Assembly: GCA_037039925.1 (NCBI GenBank) | Contig: JAXRKP010001187.1 | Coordinates: forward strand, 43,501-107,500 | Source: Doris montereyensis | Lineage: Eukaryota > Mollusca > Gastropoda > Nudibranchia > Dorididae | Length of the DNA: 64,000 bases | Direction of reading: 5' to 3' | Shown: positions 1-11,300 of the stretch, in pieces | Layout: each line of letters begins with the position of its first letter | Position numbering within the stretch: the stretch's first letter is position 1 | The notes under the pieces: generated by a model | Databases searched by the model: none | Told to the model about the DNA's origin: nothing | Seen by the model: the letters and a program-made list of their open reading frames with translations, nothing else | Translations under genes and position numbers: made by a program

Positions 1-653
1 GACAGTTTCTGTTTCCTTCCGTGAAAGTTAAATTTCTAAGTTTCAATGTCTCTTTTATATCTTTTTCCCACTTTCTCTGAGGTTTTGTTTTACGGTGTTT
101 TACCTTGAGTTTTAGCTCCGTATACTGATTTAGATATTCTATTGTCATTCATTCTGTTAACATGTCCAAACCATCTCAGTTGAATCATTTCTATCTTAGT
201 TTTTATGCTATCTGCTTTGGTTTGATCTCTTATTGTTGTGTTTCTGATTTTGTCTCTTTTAGTTTTCCCTACTACTGTTCTTAGATATTTCATTTCAGGC
301 TGCCTGCACTCTACTGTATTCCCTACTGTCTATGGTCCAGGTTTCACTGCCATAGAGGAGAGTAGGACAATAAACTGTGTTGTATACTTCCATTTTGTTT
401 TTTGTTGACAATTCTTGTTTACCTACAAATGCCTTTCCTAGATGGTTATATATTGCACTTGCCTTTTTGATTCTCTGGCTGATTTCTTCTCTTAGTTTTC
501 CCTCTGACTTAATCATTACTCCTAATGAATTATAGCTTTGAACTTGTTCTAAATTCTCCTTGCCTAATTTAAGATTTTGTGTTTTAGCTTCCCTACTTAC
601 TAGCATTGTTTTGGTTTTCTTTGCATTTACTCTCATTCCTCTTTTATTTAATT
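1..653 (-). mobile_element. RTE-like LINE fragment, 3' portion (element 1)
   Basis: Read on the minus strand this encodes the C-terminal part of a non-LTR retrotransposon polyprotein. Recognisable pieces are [19 protein letters not shown] and, further on, [17 protein letters not shown], the domain that follows the reverse transcriptase in RTE-like elements. The frame shifts between the two pieces. The 3' end lies beyond the left edge. The 5' end is truncated at about 653, inside the stretch just after the FADD motif of longer copies, and abuts the TTTC-rich tail of the next element. It is a dead fragment. Clade assignment (RTE-like) rests on EN-RT organisation and on the GAAA-type simple-repeat tail seen in the other copies. 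Confidence 0.85.
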
Positions 654-2033
654 CTCTTTCTTTCTTTATCAGCTGCCATTCTACCTTCCGTAATGTATAG
701 GTTTTAGATGCCCGAAATGATCTTTCTCCAGGCTGCCGTGTCCTGACACTACTGACAGTTTCTGTTTCCTTCCGTGAAAGTTAAATTTCTAAGTTTCAAT
801 GCCTCTTTTATATCTTTTTCCCACTTTCTCTGAGGTTTTGTTTTACGGTGTTTTACCTTGAGTTTTAGCTCTGTATACTGATTTAGATATTCTATTGTCA
901 TTCATTCTGTTAACATGTCCAAACCATCTCAGTTGAATCATTTCAATCTTAGTTTTTATGCTATCTGCTTTGGTTTGATCTCTTATTGTTGTGTTTCTGA
1001 TTTTGTCTCTTTTAGTTTTCCTACTACTGTTCTTAGATATTTCATTTCGGCTGCCTGCACTCTACTGTATTCCTACTGTCTATGGTCCAGGTTTCACTGC
1101 CATAGAGGAGAGTAGGACAATAAACTGTGTTGTATACTTCCATTTTGGTTTTTGTTGACAATTCTTGTTTACCCACAAATGTCTGTCCTAGATGGTTATA
1201 TATTGCACTTGCCTTTTTGATTCTCTGGCTGATTTCACTCTTAGTTTTCCTTCTGAGTTAATCATTGCTCCTAAGTAATTGTAGCTTTGAACTTGTTCTA
1301 AATTCTCCTGCCTAATTTAAGATTTTGTTTTTTAGTTTCCCTAGTTACTAGCATTGTTTTGGTTTTCTTTGCATTTACTCTCATTCCTCTTTTATTCAAT
1401 TCATTATTCATTATGTTGATATTTGATTGGAGGTCCCTTTCTGATTTTCCAAACAACTAAATCATCAGCAAATGAAAGCATTGATACATTTACTGGTTTG
1501 AGCTTCCACATACCTACATTCATTTTCTTCATGTTTGAGGATGCTTTTCCGACTGAATCCATAAATGTGATAAACAAAAGAGGACTTAAGAAACAACCCT
1601 GTCTTACTCCTATATCTACATCAACTTCAAATTCCTCAGATACATTTCCAGCTACTATCACTGCACATGTTGGTTTATTGTAAAAACTTTTAATGGCTTC
1701 TATTAAATTTTGCTCTACGTTGTGTTCTTTTAAGGAATGCCATAGTTCGTTCCTCCTCACAGTGTCAAATGCCTTTTCTAAGTCAATAAAACACAGGTGC
1801 AAGTCAATGTTTCTCTCAAAGGAATTTTTCTATTATTTGTCTAATTGTAAATATGTTGTCTTGTACACTTCTTCCTGGTCTAAATCCACTCTGATGCTCT
1901 TCAATCTGATCCTCTACTCTTTTCCTTAGTCTCATTTCCAGAATCCTGGCATACACTTTTCCTGGTATGCTACGCTAATTAGTGATATCCCTCTATAGTT
2001 TGAGCTTTCCATAGTTGATCCTTTCTTTATATA
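654..2033 (-). mobile_element. RTE-like LINE fragment with RT motifs (element 2)
   Basis: A 5'-truncated copy lying upstream, in the transcriptional sense, of element 1. From right to left on the minus strand it covers the NYRG region, FRPGRSVQDHIFTIRQ, CFIDLEKAFDTVRR, GVRQGCFLSPLLF, SFADDLV (RT catalytic motif) and the C-terminal YGSETW / LRWFGHV domain. It ends in a tail of GATAAAGAAAGAAAG type (654-672 on the plus strand). Stops and frameshifts interrupt it, for example VVWKIRK in place of the usual LFGKSERD after FADDL. Positions 755-1400 repeat positions 1-653 at high identity because both hold the same part of the element. Confidence 0.88.
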
Positions 2034-2239
2034 ACATTTACAAATAAGAGAAAGAAAAAATTTGTTTTTTTATGAAATTTGCAACAACTATAGGAAACAT
2101 GATTTGAACCCAATGAGCCCAGAAAAGTCTTTTCACAAGCTAGGTAGTTCTAACCACATTTCATGTGGCATCAATTGTTTTGATGGTTGAAGGTGTCAGC
2201 CTGGGATGATGAGGACGGTAGTCTATCGCAAGGTTTTCA

Positions 2240-2300
2240 TCCCGAGATGTTTTAAAACCTTTCATAATGGTGGACAATGTAAGAGCAAACTCTGTCTCTC
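2240..2300 (+). mobile_element. Family R interspersed repeat, 3' part
   Basis: The stretch with ATGGTGGACAATGTAA matches the 3' third of a short interspersed repeat that recurs through the window, called family R here. The downstream end runs straight into the TC microsatellite. Confidence 0.5.
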
Positions 2301-2438
2301 TCCTGTCTTCTGTCTGTCTCTCTGTCTGTCTGTCTGTCTATCTAGATCTCTCTCTCTCGCTCTTATCTCTCTCTCTCTCTATAAGAGATTAAATTATTAA
2401 GATTCTCTCTCTCTCTCTCTCTCTCTCTCTATTCTAGA

Positions 2439-2482
<44 letters not shown>

Positions 2483-2610
2483 AAAAGACCTTTCCCTCTC
2501 TCTCTCTCTTTCTTTCTCTCTCTCCCTCCCTCCCTCCCTCCCTCCCTCCCTCCCTCCTGGTTCTCTCTCTCTCAAACAATCTCCCTCCCTCCCTCCCTCC
2601 CTCCCTCCCT

Positions 2611-2680
<70 letters not shown>

Positions 2681-2692
2681 CTTTCTCTCTCA
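2281..2692. repeat. TC / CCCT microsatellite
   Basis: Compound simple repeat of TC, TGTC and CCCT blocks on the plus strand. It follows a family R end. Ser-Leu and Arg-Glu reading frames across it are repeat artefacts. Confidence 0.95.
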
Positions 2693-3538
2693 CATTTGCT
2701 TAAGTGAGATATAAAAGGAAGATTAACTTATAATCACAAATTCAGTTTGCCAAGACTGAAATGATGTTTGTCATATAAACTATGATATTATTGCAAGCTG
2801 GCTTTGTAGAAATCATTGTTTGTATTTGTTACCAAAACTGCTAAAAATGACTTGGGAGATTGTGGAATGACCATGACAATATCCAAAATTTATATATTTT
2901 ATACATTTTTGAGTTGATCATAAATATGTATAAACTTTTAAAAATAAGTTAAGTCTAATTTACTTTGTCCTTGACTTAAAAGTTATTAACTTTGGATTGA
3001 CCTTGATATTAAATTTATACTGTAAACATGTATAGTGTCACAATTAAATATAAAAAAGGCTCTAGTTAAGATTTGTTGTTTTCAATTGAATGCATGGGTT
3101 TATAAATCTGCCATGTTAACCTAACTGTGTATTGCATGGATCTATGAAAATGAATGTGGTTGGTGGATTAGACTGCATGCCATATTTGCTGTGTTGGGTC
3201 ACTGGTGTCCTCACAGATATGCTGTACTAACCCAATGGCTTTCTTTTGAATTTGTAAAAACAGCAGCACAACCACCACCGCGTGATTTGATTCCTCTTCC
3301 CTTGGACCTTCACATTTGTCTCCTCCATTAAGTTGATATTTATCTTCTCTATATCTGAATAATAACTGTTTCTTCTCTATATCTGAATATAAAATGTGAT
3401 GTGTTGTGTTTCTAAAATTACTTTGTCCCAATAATGTTTTTGTTTCAGAAATGGTTTTCGTTTAGTTTTTAAAACAGCTGATATTTTAAATAAAAGATTA
3501 AAATAACTTACAAAGCCTTTTCTTAAATTTGTGCCTAG
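2693..3538. other. Intronic sequence without recognised feature
   Basis: AT-rich sequence upstream of the first visible NDRG exon. I see no coding homology. The polypyrimidine stretch and CTAG at 3534-3538 form the acceptor of the next exon. Confidence 0.5.
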
Positions 3539-3599
3539 GTTTGTGTACCCAACCATGGACCAGTTGAGTGAGGCCGTTCATCATGTGGTGGAGCATTTA
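3539..3599 (+). CDS. NDRG: NDRG-family protein, exon (FVYPTMDQL region)
   Basis: The exon encodes FVYPTMDQLSEAVHHVVEHL, aligning with the YPSMDQLAEMLPGVLQQF segment conserved in animal NDRG proteins. It starts after GCCTAG with one base completing an upstream codon and ends before a GTGAGC donor. NDRG proteins have an alpha/beta-hydrolase fold without hydrolase activity and act in stress response, differentiation and trafficking (known for the family). Upstream exons, roughly the first 140 residues, are outside the window. Oddity: this exon ends at a codon boundary, whereas the best homology for the next exon requires two leftover bases, so either the next acceptor is 7 nt further in or an indel is present. 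Confidence 0.85.
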
Positions 3600-4109
3600 G
3601 TGAGCTTTTTTCTTCTTACTTCTTGTGGAACTGGGATCCTTGCTGTTTCTTCTTTTTTTTTAGTACCTGAAACAATAAAAAAAAACTTCTATTGAGTAAG
3701 GTGCTGCTTTCACAGCCCTACTGGCATGTTGTTAAAAAGAGCTAGTCAGGAAATATAGAACAGGCAACATATTCGTGTGAGGTTGAAAACGAAAGAAAAT
3801 CTTTCATTTCAACAACAGCAGTTTCCGGACAATTTTTCTGTTTTATATGAATATGGTACTTCAAATTGTGAAATTGAACTGTTGAGCTGTTTATCCTGAT
3901 GTTGATGATTGATTATGAAATTGAATTTGTTTCTTATGATAAATGTTATAAATTGAGGCATTTTGTAGCTGCATGTCTGAGGTTGCTGTCTTTTTATTTT
4001 GTTGAATGATATTTTTTTTGACTGAATGGATTCTAAAAGAACAAAAAACCTTCCCGTAATATTCTGTACATAATCTTGAAATTGTCCATTGAAAATGTTA
4101 TGCTTTCAG

Positions 4110-4170
4110 AATCAAGAGTTTTATTGGATTTGGTGTCGGGGCTGGAGCAAATATTCTTGGGCGATATGAG
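4110..4170 (+). CDS. NDRG: NDRG-family protein, exon (GVGAGAN elbow)
   Basis: Encodes IKSFIGFGVGAGANILGRYE, matching vertebrate LKSIIGxGxGAGAYILTRF. G-V-G-A-G occupies the nucleophile-elbow position of alpha/beta hydrolases but has no serine, as is usual in NDRG proteins, which supports a non-catalytic protein. Acceptor TTTCAG at 4104-4109, donor GTAGGT at 4171, ending in phase 0. An alternative acceptor AG at 4115-4116 would start the exon at 4117 and drop I-K; only that choice is in frame with the preceding exon as sequenced. Confidence 0.88.
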
Positions 4171-4450
4171 GTAGGTCTAGATCATGACATTCTCTTCTCT
4201 GTGTGTAACATGAGTTAGCAAATTCACCATTGTGGGACGGATTGTTAGGTATGCTTTGATTATTTTCTTTATTCTTTTCAAAATAAAAAAAAAGAGAAAG
4301 AAAAAATCTCTGCTTTTCAAGTGCTTGAGGCGATCAAACTGTACACTGAAAATGTGAAGTTGATGATTTTTGCTTTATGGGAAGATGAACCGGGCAGTGG
4401 ACAGATAAGCACCTGTACGGGGAGTAGATTATCCCGCCCTCCACAGTCTC

Positions 4451-4660
4451 CTGCTGCCTTGCAGGTGGGTCTTGGCCGACCAAAGGCTAAATGAGTTAAC
4501 CCTGAAACATAAAACAACCTGCTGCCTTTGTAGGACGGTCTTGTTTGACAAAAGGCTAAGGGTGTCAACCCTGACAGAAAATAATAACCTGCTGCCTTGC
4601 AGGCTGGTCTTGAATGACTAAAGGCTAAGGGAGTTAACCCTGACAGTAAATAACAAGGCC
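4451..4660 (+). repeat. LINE 5' region: three tandem units of about 68-70 bp
   Basis: Units begin CTGCTGCC at 4451, 4519 and 4589, each containing GGTCTTG, CAAAGGCTAA or TAAAGGCTAA, and GTTAACCCTGA or GTCAACCCTGA. The same units occur at the 5' end of the LINE copy at 59225. They lie directly upstream of the endonuclease ORF in both, so they belong to the LINE 5' UTR; monomer repeats there often carry promoter activity in LINEs, which is inference here. Confidence 0.8.
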
Positions 4661-4784
4661 TGGTAGGCACTCATTTAAAAGGCCTCAAGATGGCAGCCCC
4701 ACCATCTACCTAGGCTACAGTGGGCTAATCCCCTGCTTATCCATAACCAAACAGATTCAGAGAAATAAATATAATACAACTGGC

Positions 4785-5560
4785 TTGATCTTTCGAAGAG
4801 GAACTTGGAAACGAATACGGACTGTGAATTTTGGAACATGGAACATTAGGGCAATAGATAGAAAAGAGTTAGAATTAGTCGAAGAAATTGACAAATTCAA
4901 AGTAGATATTTTGGCCATTACTGAAACAAAGAAAAAAAGGACAAGGAATAGAAAATGTAGGATTGAATCATATTTTAATCTTCTCAGTAGTAGATGTCAA
5001 AGATAGAGCTAGAGCAGGAGTAGGACTCCTAGTGCATAAAAGGTATGGAAAGCTACTAGAAAGTTGGCTATTAAATATAAATATTAAACCAAAAGGACAA
5101 GAAATTAAACTATTACTAGTTTATGGACCAAACGAAGATGCAACTAAAAAAGGAAAGGAAATCTTGAAAAACGATTTACAAATAGCTGCAGAGAATCTTA
5201 AACCCAAACAGGAACTAACGCTTTTAAGAGATTTAAACGCTAGAGTAGGTAACAATGTAGAAATGTCAGGAGGAGTAATAGGTAAAGAAGGAGAGACAAC
5301 AACTTCTCCAATTGGAGAGAGACTAATAGATTTTTGCCTAAAGAGTAACATGAAAATAGCCAACAACTTTTTCGTCATAAAGATATCCACAAATATACAA
5401 GAAGAAATGAAGACAGGTGTGAAAAGTCAATGATAGACTACATAATAGTTAGCAGCTCCCTTTTTTACAGTACATTGGATGCAAGTGCAAACAGAGGAGC
5501 AGAAATATTTACTGATCATCACTTAGTGATTGCTGAAATGAGATTACTGACTGAGGAAAA
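4785..5560 (+). pseudogene. LINE AP-like endonuclease domain, broken
   Basis: Reads FGTWNIRA (metal-binding N), DILAITETKK (catalytic E), YGPNEDA, LRDLNARVG (counterpart of GDLNARVG, with R for G) and IDYIIVSS, then TDHHLVIAEMRL (the D-H catalytic pair). This is the exonuclease-endonuclease-phosphatase fold that nicks target DNA in LINEs. A frameshift near 4960-5000 separates the N-terminal piece from the rest, and another near 5430 splits off the IDYIIVSS end. Confidence 0.85.
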
Positions 5561-6269
5561 CAAACAGAAAAGGAAAGAGAAGAAAGCTACTAAACTCAAA
5601 ATAGAAGAACTAAATAAACCAGTAGTAAAGCAGGTATACCAATCTAGGATGAAAAAGATCTATCAGTGAAAGACAGGTGGATCTGAATGAGAGCACAATA
5701 GAAAAAGTGTGTAAAGAAACCCTCAGTTGTACTTAAGAGGTCTGTGGTAGGAAACAAATTAAAGGAGATAGGAAAAGAACAGCAAGGTGGAATGAGAATG
5801 TCAAAACTAAGATCAAAGAAAAGAAGGATGCCTGGAAAAATACTTGCAAACAAAGAAACCAGAGGATAGGATAGATTACGTGAATAAAAGAACTATCGCT
5901 TAAAGAGGAAGTTAGGAAAGCAAAACAGGAACAATGGGAAGAGTTTGGACAAAAACTTCAAGAAAGCTATCAAGGAAATCAAAAGCTGTTCTGGGGGCAA
6001 TGAAGAGCATGGGACAGACGAAAGCATGCCCAATACGACAAATTAAGAAAGCCAAAGGAAATGAAAGAAGACAGCGAAATCATGAAAACAGGGGAAAGCA
6101 TTTTCACCAATTACACAATCCCTCCAGAACTTAACAAACAAGGAGCAAAGACCAATTAGTAAGAGTAACAAGTTATCCAGAAGAGACATCTGGAGATGTA
6201 GATATATCAATGAAAGAAATCCAAACAGCTAGAAGAAAACTGAAATAAGGAAAAGCCTCAGAGAGCAGA

Positions 6270-7312
6270 TCAAGTTTATTCAGAAATGATTAAAAACCAA
6301 GGGAGAGAGGCAGACAAACTACTACATACAATATGCCAACAAGCATGGAAGTCCAAACAAGTGCCAGTCGACTGAAATGGAACGGTAGTACCAATACATA
6401 GGAAAGGATCAACTATGGAATGCTCAAACTATAGAGGGGTATCATTACTTAGTGTTCCAGGAAAAGTATATGCCAGGATACTGGAAATGAGATTAAGGAA
6501 AAGAGTAGAGGAACAGATTGAAGAGTATCATAGTGGATTTAGACCAGGAAGAAGTGTACAAGATCACATATTTACAATTAGACAAAATAATAGAAAAATT
6601 TCTTGAGAGAAACATTGACTTGCACCTGTGTTTTATTGACTTAGAAAAGGCATTTGACACTGTGAGGAGGGACGGACATGGAATTCTTTAAAAGAACACA
6701 ACGTAGAGCAAAATTTAATAGAAGCCATTAAAAGTTTTTACAATAAACCAACATGTGCAGTGAGATTAGCTGGAAACATATCTGCAGAATTTGATGTAGA
6801 TATAGGAGTAAGACAGGGTTGTTTACGAAGTCCTCTTTTGTTTATCACATTTATGGATTCAGTCACAAAGGCATCCTCAAAAATGAAGAACATGAATGTA
6901 GGTACGTGGAAGCTCAAACCAGTAAATGTATCAATGCTTTCATTTGCCGATGATTTAGTTCTGTATGGAAATCAGAAAGGGACCTTCAGTCGAATATCAA
7001 CATTATGAACAATAAACTAAATAAAAGAGGAATAAGAGTAAGTGCAAAGAAAACCAAAACAATGCTAGTAACTAGGGAAGCTAAAAAACAAAATCTTAAA
7101 TTAGGCAGGGAGAATTTAGCTACAATTACCTACATGTAACTAAGAGAAGAAATCAGCCAAAAAATCTAGGAAAGGCATTTGTAGGTAAGCAAGAATTGTC
7201 AACAAAAACCAAAGTGGCAGCATACAATACAGTTTATTGTCCTACTCTGCTCTATGGCAACGAAACCTGGACCTTAGACAGTAGAGAATACAGTAGAGTA
7301 CACGCAGCTGAA
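6270..7312 (+). pseudogene. LINE reverse transcriptase domain, broken
   Basis: Motifs in order across three frames: NYRGVSLLSVPGKVYARILE, FRPGRSVQDHIFTIRQ, CFIDLEKAFDTVRR, GVRQGCLRSPLLF, SFADDLVLYG and [16 protein letters not shown]. Frameshifts sit near 6595, 6675 and 7010. About 50 bp are missing near 7130-7160 relative to the other copies. Confidence 0.85.
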
Positions 7313-7315
7313 ATA

Positions 7316-7600
7316 TTTCGGAAAACATTCTGGTCACGTGATTTGATTTTTCAAAATTCAGTCCACATCAGTTTTGTGGTTCAATTCAAAACCATGTGCG
7401 CTTAGTGATATTCATTATTTTGTTTGTTTCATATGATTTAATCCCTTCCACATTTATTACAGTAATCTCAAGGTGAATTAAGAGAAATCGGCAAAATGAA
7501 AAAAAAGACATGTGAAAGAGTGAGAGGAAAGAAGTAGGAACAACTGTAGCGCCTGCCAACCACCCATTCTTACAACTGCAACTGAGATCAGTTAGTAGAG
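7316..7600 (-). mobile_element. Family R copy (minus), with flank
   Basis: 7458-7566 is a reverse-complement copy of family R: it contains GGTGAATTAAGAGAAA and AGAAGTAGGA, and ends CTGCCAACCACCC. The preceding stretch from 7316 is unassigned AT-rich sequence. Confidence 0.6.
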
Positions 7601-7895
7601 TGTTTGACTGCCATAAATATTGCCAAATTAATTCTGTTTTGTGCCAAATCATTTTCCACGTTATCGACGTCGAAAGTTGCAAACTGTGTAAGTCTAAAAT
7701 TAGTAATTACTTTTTTTCCGTTTTTAACATTGGGAAACCCTTATGGCTTGTCTAGTCATGATTGCGTGGCACTAGAACCAATGGAAACCCGTACAATAAC
7801 CATAAGAGCAATCCATGTCTCCCTATTGGGTCTAGTTTTTGACACTTGCACAAAGTATGGGTCGTAAATATAGACCGTGCGCAAGTTGCGCCACT
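7600..7895 (+). repeat. Left arm of an imperfect inverted repeat
   Basis: The segment around 7670-7700 (GTTGCAAACTGTGTAAG) and 7874-7892 (CCGTGCGCAAGTTGCGCCA) recurs in reverse complement at 12182-12200 and 12066-12080. The arms are diverged, and the left one carries extra sequence at about 7740-7860. Together they flank the large purine-rich array. Confidence 0.5.
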
Positions 7896-8379
7896 GTCGG
7901 TGACTACAGAAGCGTGCGTAGTGGTAGACATAAACCATGCTTAAGTCCCGCGCATGCGCAATACGGTCTAAAAAGTCGGCGCAACTTGTGCCCGTGAAAA
8001 GCTGCACTAACACCAGTTACGCACGAATTTTGTCAATGGGGAAATAATAGAAAAGAAAAAATTTGAGTTCTGAATCGAAAATAAAAGAATTTCAACATGA
8101 CTGCTGGTTTTTTTTTTCTTTGTTTTTCTTCCTCTCTTGGGTCCTTTTCTTTGTTTTTCTTCCTCTCATGAGTCCTTTTCTTTGTTAGTTGTAGGAGTAA
8201 AAGCTAGGTCTAGATTAGACTAGATCTGTTTTTTGTTAATGTGTTTTCTTTCAAAATATGCAGATCGAGTAGTTAGGGAGGCCCACTATAAAAGCTATTA
8301 TTCGACTTGAAAGTAGATCTAGTCATAGATATCATGAGACTCAAATACATGTAGATTCAAAAATTGAAGTAAATTGAAA

Positions 8380-11300
8380 ATTTATGGTCTTTTTTTTTTT
8401 AAAAAAAAAACTTAAAAGGGGACAGAGACAGAGAAGACTAGATCTAAACATGTTAGGAAAGGTGGAGAAGGAAAAAGACGGAGAACTGCGACAATGGCAT
8501 GGCAGAAAAAAAAGGGACAAAGACATGAAAGATAAAGAAAGAAAACAAAGATAAAAAGAATGAAAAATCACGTTAGGTGATGAAAATGCAAAACAATCAG
8601 AAAGACGACAAAAGGCGGAGAAGATGTAAAGAGTTACAAAAGACAGCAAAGACGGAGAACTGAAAAGAATTGAAGAAAGACGGAGAAGACAAAAAATGGA
8701 AGAAATGAAAGAGACCCCAAAAAAGGAAGATAAATGGCAGACAGAGAAGATGAACAAATTTAACAAAGACCGAGAAGACGAAAAAATTGAAGAAAGACGG
8801 AAAAAGACCAAAAAATTGAAGAAAGATGGTAAAGTCAGAGAGGGTAAAAAAAATTGAAGACAGACGGCTAAGGCGGAGAAGGAAAAAATATTGAAGAAAA
8901 GCGACAGAGATGGAGAAGACGAAAAAATTGAAGAAAGATGGTGAAACCGAAGAACATGAAAAAAAATTGAAGAGAGACAGAGAAGACGACATAATTGAAG
9001 AAAGGCGGAGAAGACAAAAACATTGAAGAAAGACGGAAAAACCGATGAAGATGAAAAAATTGAAGGAGAAGATGAAAAAATTGAAAAATGACGGATTAGG
9101 CAAAAGAATTGAAGAAAGATGGAGACGCCGAAAATTATTTAGAAATACAGAAGAAAAAATTGAGGAAAGACGGAGAAGAAGAAAAAGACGGAGAAATGCG
9201 ACAAAGGCATAATAGAAAAAAGGTGTAAAAAGGCTATAAAGACATGAAAGATAAAGAAAAGATGACAAACATTTTTAAAAATGAAGAATCACATAAGGTG
9301 ATGAAAATACAAGAAAGATGGAGAAGACAAAAAAATTGAAGAAAGACGTCAAACACGGAGAAGTTGAAAAAATTGAAGACAGACAGACAAGATTATAGTA
9401 CCTAGGGTTTAAGCGGACCACTCCCTTATGGCGACTCCTGAAAGCCTCCTTCGACTACTTGAGGAGGGGTTGGTAGGTTCTTAGGGACAAAACTGGGAAA
9501 TCCCAATGGCCACCTGGGCCTGCCCGCCCTTGATCGCCGAAAATAAGGTCATTCTCATGAGAGCTCAGCCCTAAAATACCTCCAATGACCAAGAGTAAAC
9601 CTGCTCCTGAGAGGGAGTTAAGCGAGCCTCTGTATTGAAAGGGTGGCTCCCATTTTGCCCAATGTAATTCAGTGGAGCCAACCCAATCGCCGATGGACGG
9701 GTTAAGCCGCAGGATCCACAACTGGTCCCGAGCCAGCTGAGGCCGTAAAGTCTCCTTTGAGTTGGAAAAGACAAAGAAATGAAAGATAACCGGAGAAGAC
9801 GAAAAAATTGAATAGAGGCTTAGAAAGGCGAAAAAAATGAAAGTATAGATGGAGAAGATGAAAAATTGATGAAAAACGGAGAAAAATGAAAAATTGAAGA
9901 AAGACGGAGAAGACGAAAAAATTGAACAAGACAGAAAAGACGAAAAAATTGATGAAAGGCGGTAAAGAAGAAGATGAAAAAATTGAAGACAGATGAAGAA
10001 GATGAAAAAATTGAAGAAAAAAACGAAAAAATGGATAGAGACGAAGAAGATGAAAACATTGAAAGAAAGACGGTAAAGCCGAAGAAGATGAAAAAAAATG
10101 AAGAGAGACAGAGAAGACGAAAAATGAAACAGACGGACAAGACGAAAGAATTGAAGAAAAACCACAGAGATGGAGAAGACGAAAACATTGAAGAAAGACA
10201 TTAAAGCCGATGAAGATGTAAAAATTGAAGAGAGATGCAGAAGGCGAAAAATTGAAGGACAGAGGAGATGAAAAAACTGAAGAAAATTGACAGACGGAGA
10301 AAACGAAAAAATTGAAGAAAGACAAAAAAAAAGAAAAACCACAGAGAGGGAAAAGACGAAAACATTGAAGAAAGACGGTAAAGCCGAAGAAGATGAAAAA
10401 ATTGATGAGAGACAGAGAAGACGAAAAATGTAAGACAGACGGAGAATACGAAAAAATTGAAGAAAAACCACAGAGACGGAGAAAGACGTAAACATTGTAG
10501 AAATACAGTAACGCCCGATGTAGATGAAAAAATTGAAGAGAGATGGAGCAGATGAAAAAATTAAAGAAAAACCACAAAGACGGAGAGGACGAAATCATTG
10601 AAGAAAGACGGTAAAGCCGAAGAAGATGAAAAAAAATGAAGAGAGACAGAGAAGACGAAAAAATGAAACAGACGGCCAAAGAAGAGATAAAGAAGATAAA
10701 AATGGAAGACAGACGGAGAAGACAAAAAATGGAAGACAGACGGAGAAGATGAAGACGAAAAAATTGAAGAAAAACCAGAGACGGAAACATTGAAGAAAGA
10801 CGGTAAAGCCGAAGAAGAGGAAAAAAATTGAAGAGACACTGAGAAGACGAAAAAAATGGAACACAGACGGAGAAGACGAAAAAATTTAAGAAAAGCCAGA
10901 GACGTAGAAGATGAAAACATTGAAGAAAAACAGAAAAGCCGATGAAGATGAAAAAATTGAAGAGAGGCGGAGAAGGCGAAAAAATTGAAGGACAGAGAAG
11001 ACGAAAAACTAAAGAAGATTGACAGTGACGGAGAAGACCAAAAAATTGAAGAAAGATGGAGAAGACGAAAAAATTGAAGAAAGACTGCAAAAGACGAAAA
11101 AATTGAAGAAAGACTGCAAAAACAAAAGAATTAAAGAAAGACGGAGAAGACGAAAAAATTGAAGAAAGACCGTAAGGCCGAAAAAATTGAAGAAAATCGA
11201 CAGAGACAGGATGGAGAAGATGAAAAACTTGCAGAAAGATGGCAAAGACTGAGAAGACGAAAAATTTGAGAAAGACGGGGCAGATCGAACAAATAACAGA

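Larger units (their letters stand above)
4440..7315 (+). mobile_element. RTE-like LINE, nearly full-length but decayed and 3'-truncated
   Basis: The order is 5' tandem repeats, a link region, AP-like endonuclease, reverse transcriptase, then the start of the C-terminal domain. The copy stops at about 7312, just after the [11 protein letters not shown] segment, and lacks the LRWFGHV region and GAAA tail seen in other copies. LINEs usually lose 5' ends, so loss of the 3' end points to later deletion or rearrangement. Many frameshifts and stops; non-functional. Confidence 0.88.

Noticed and set aside
9695..9720. Antisense 18S rRNA-like word TTAAGCCGCAGGATCCAC
   Set aside because: Similarity is limited to about 18 bases and the flanks do not follow rRNA, so an rRNA fragment is not supported.
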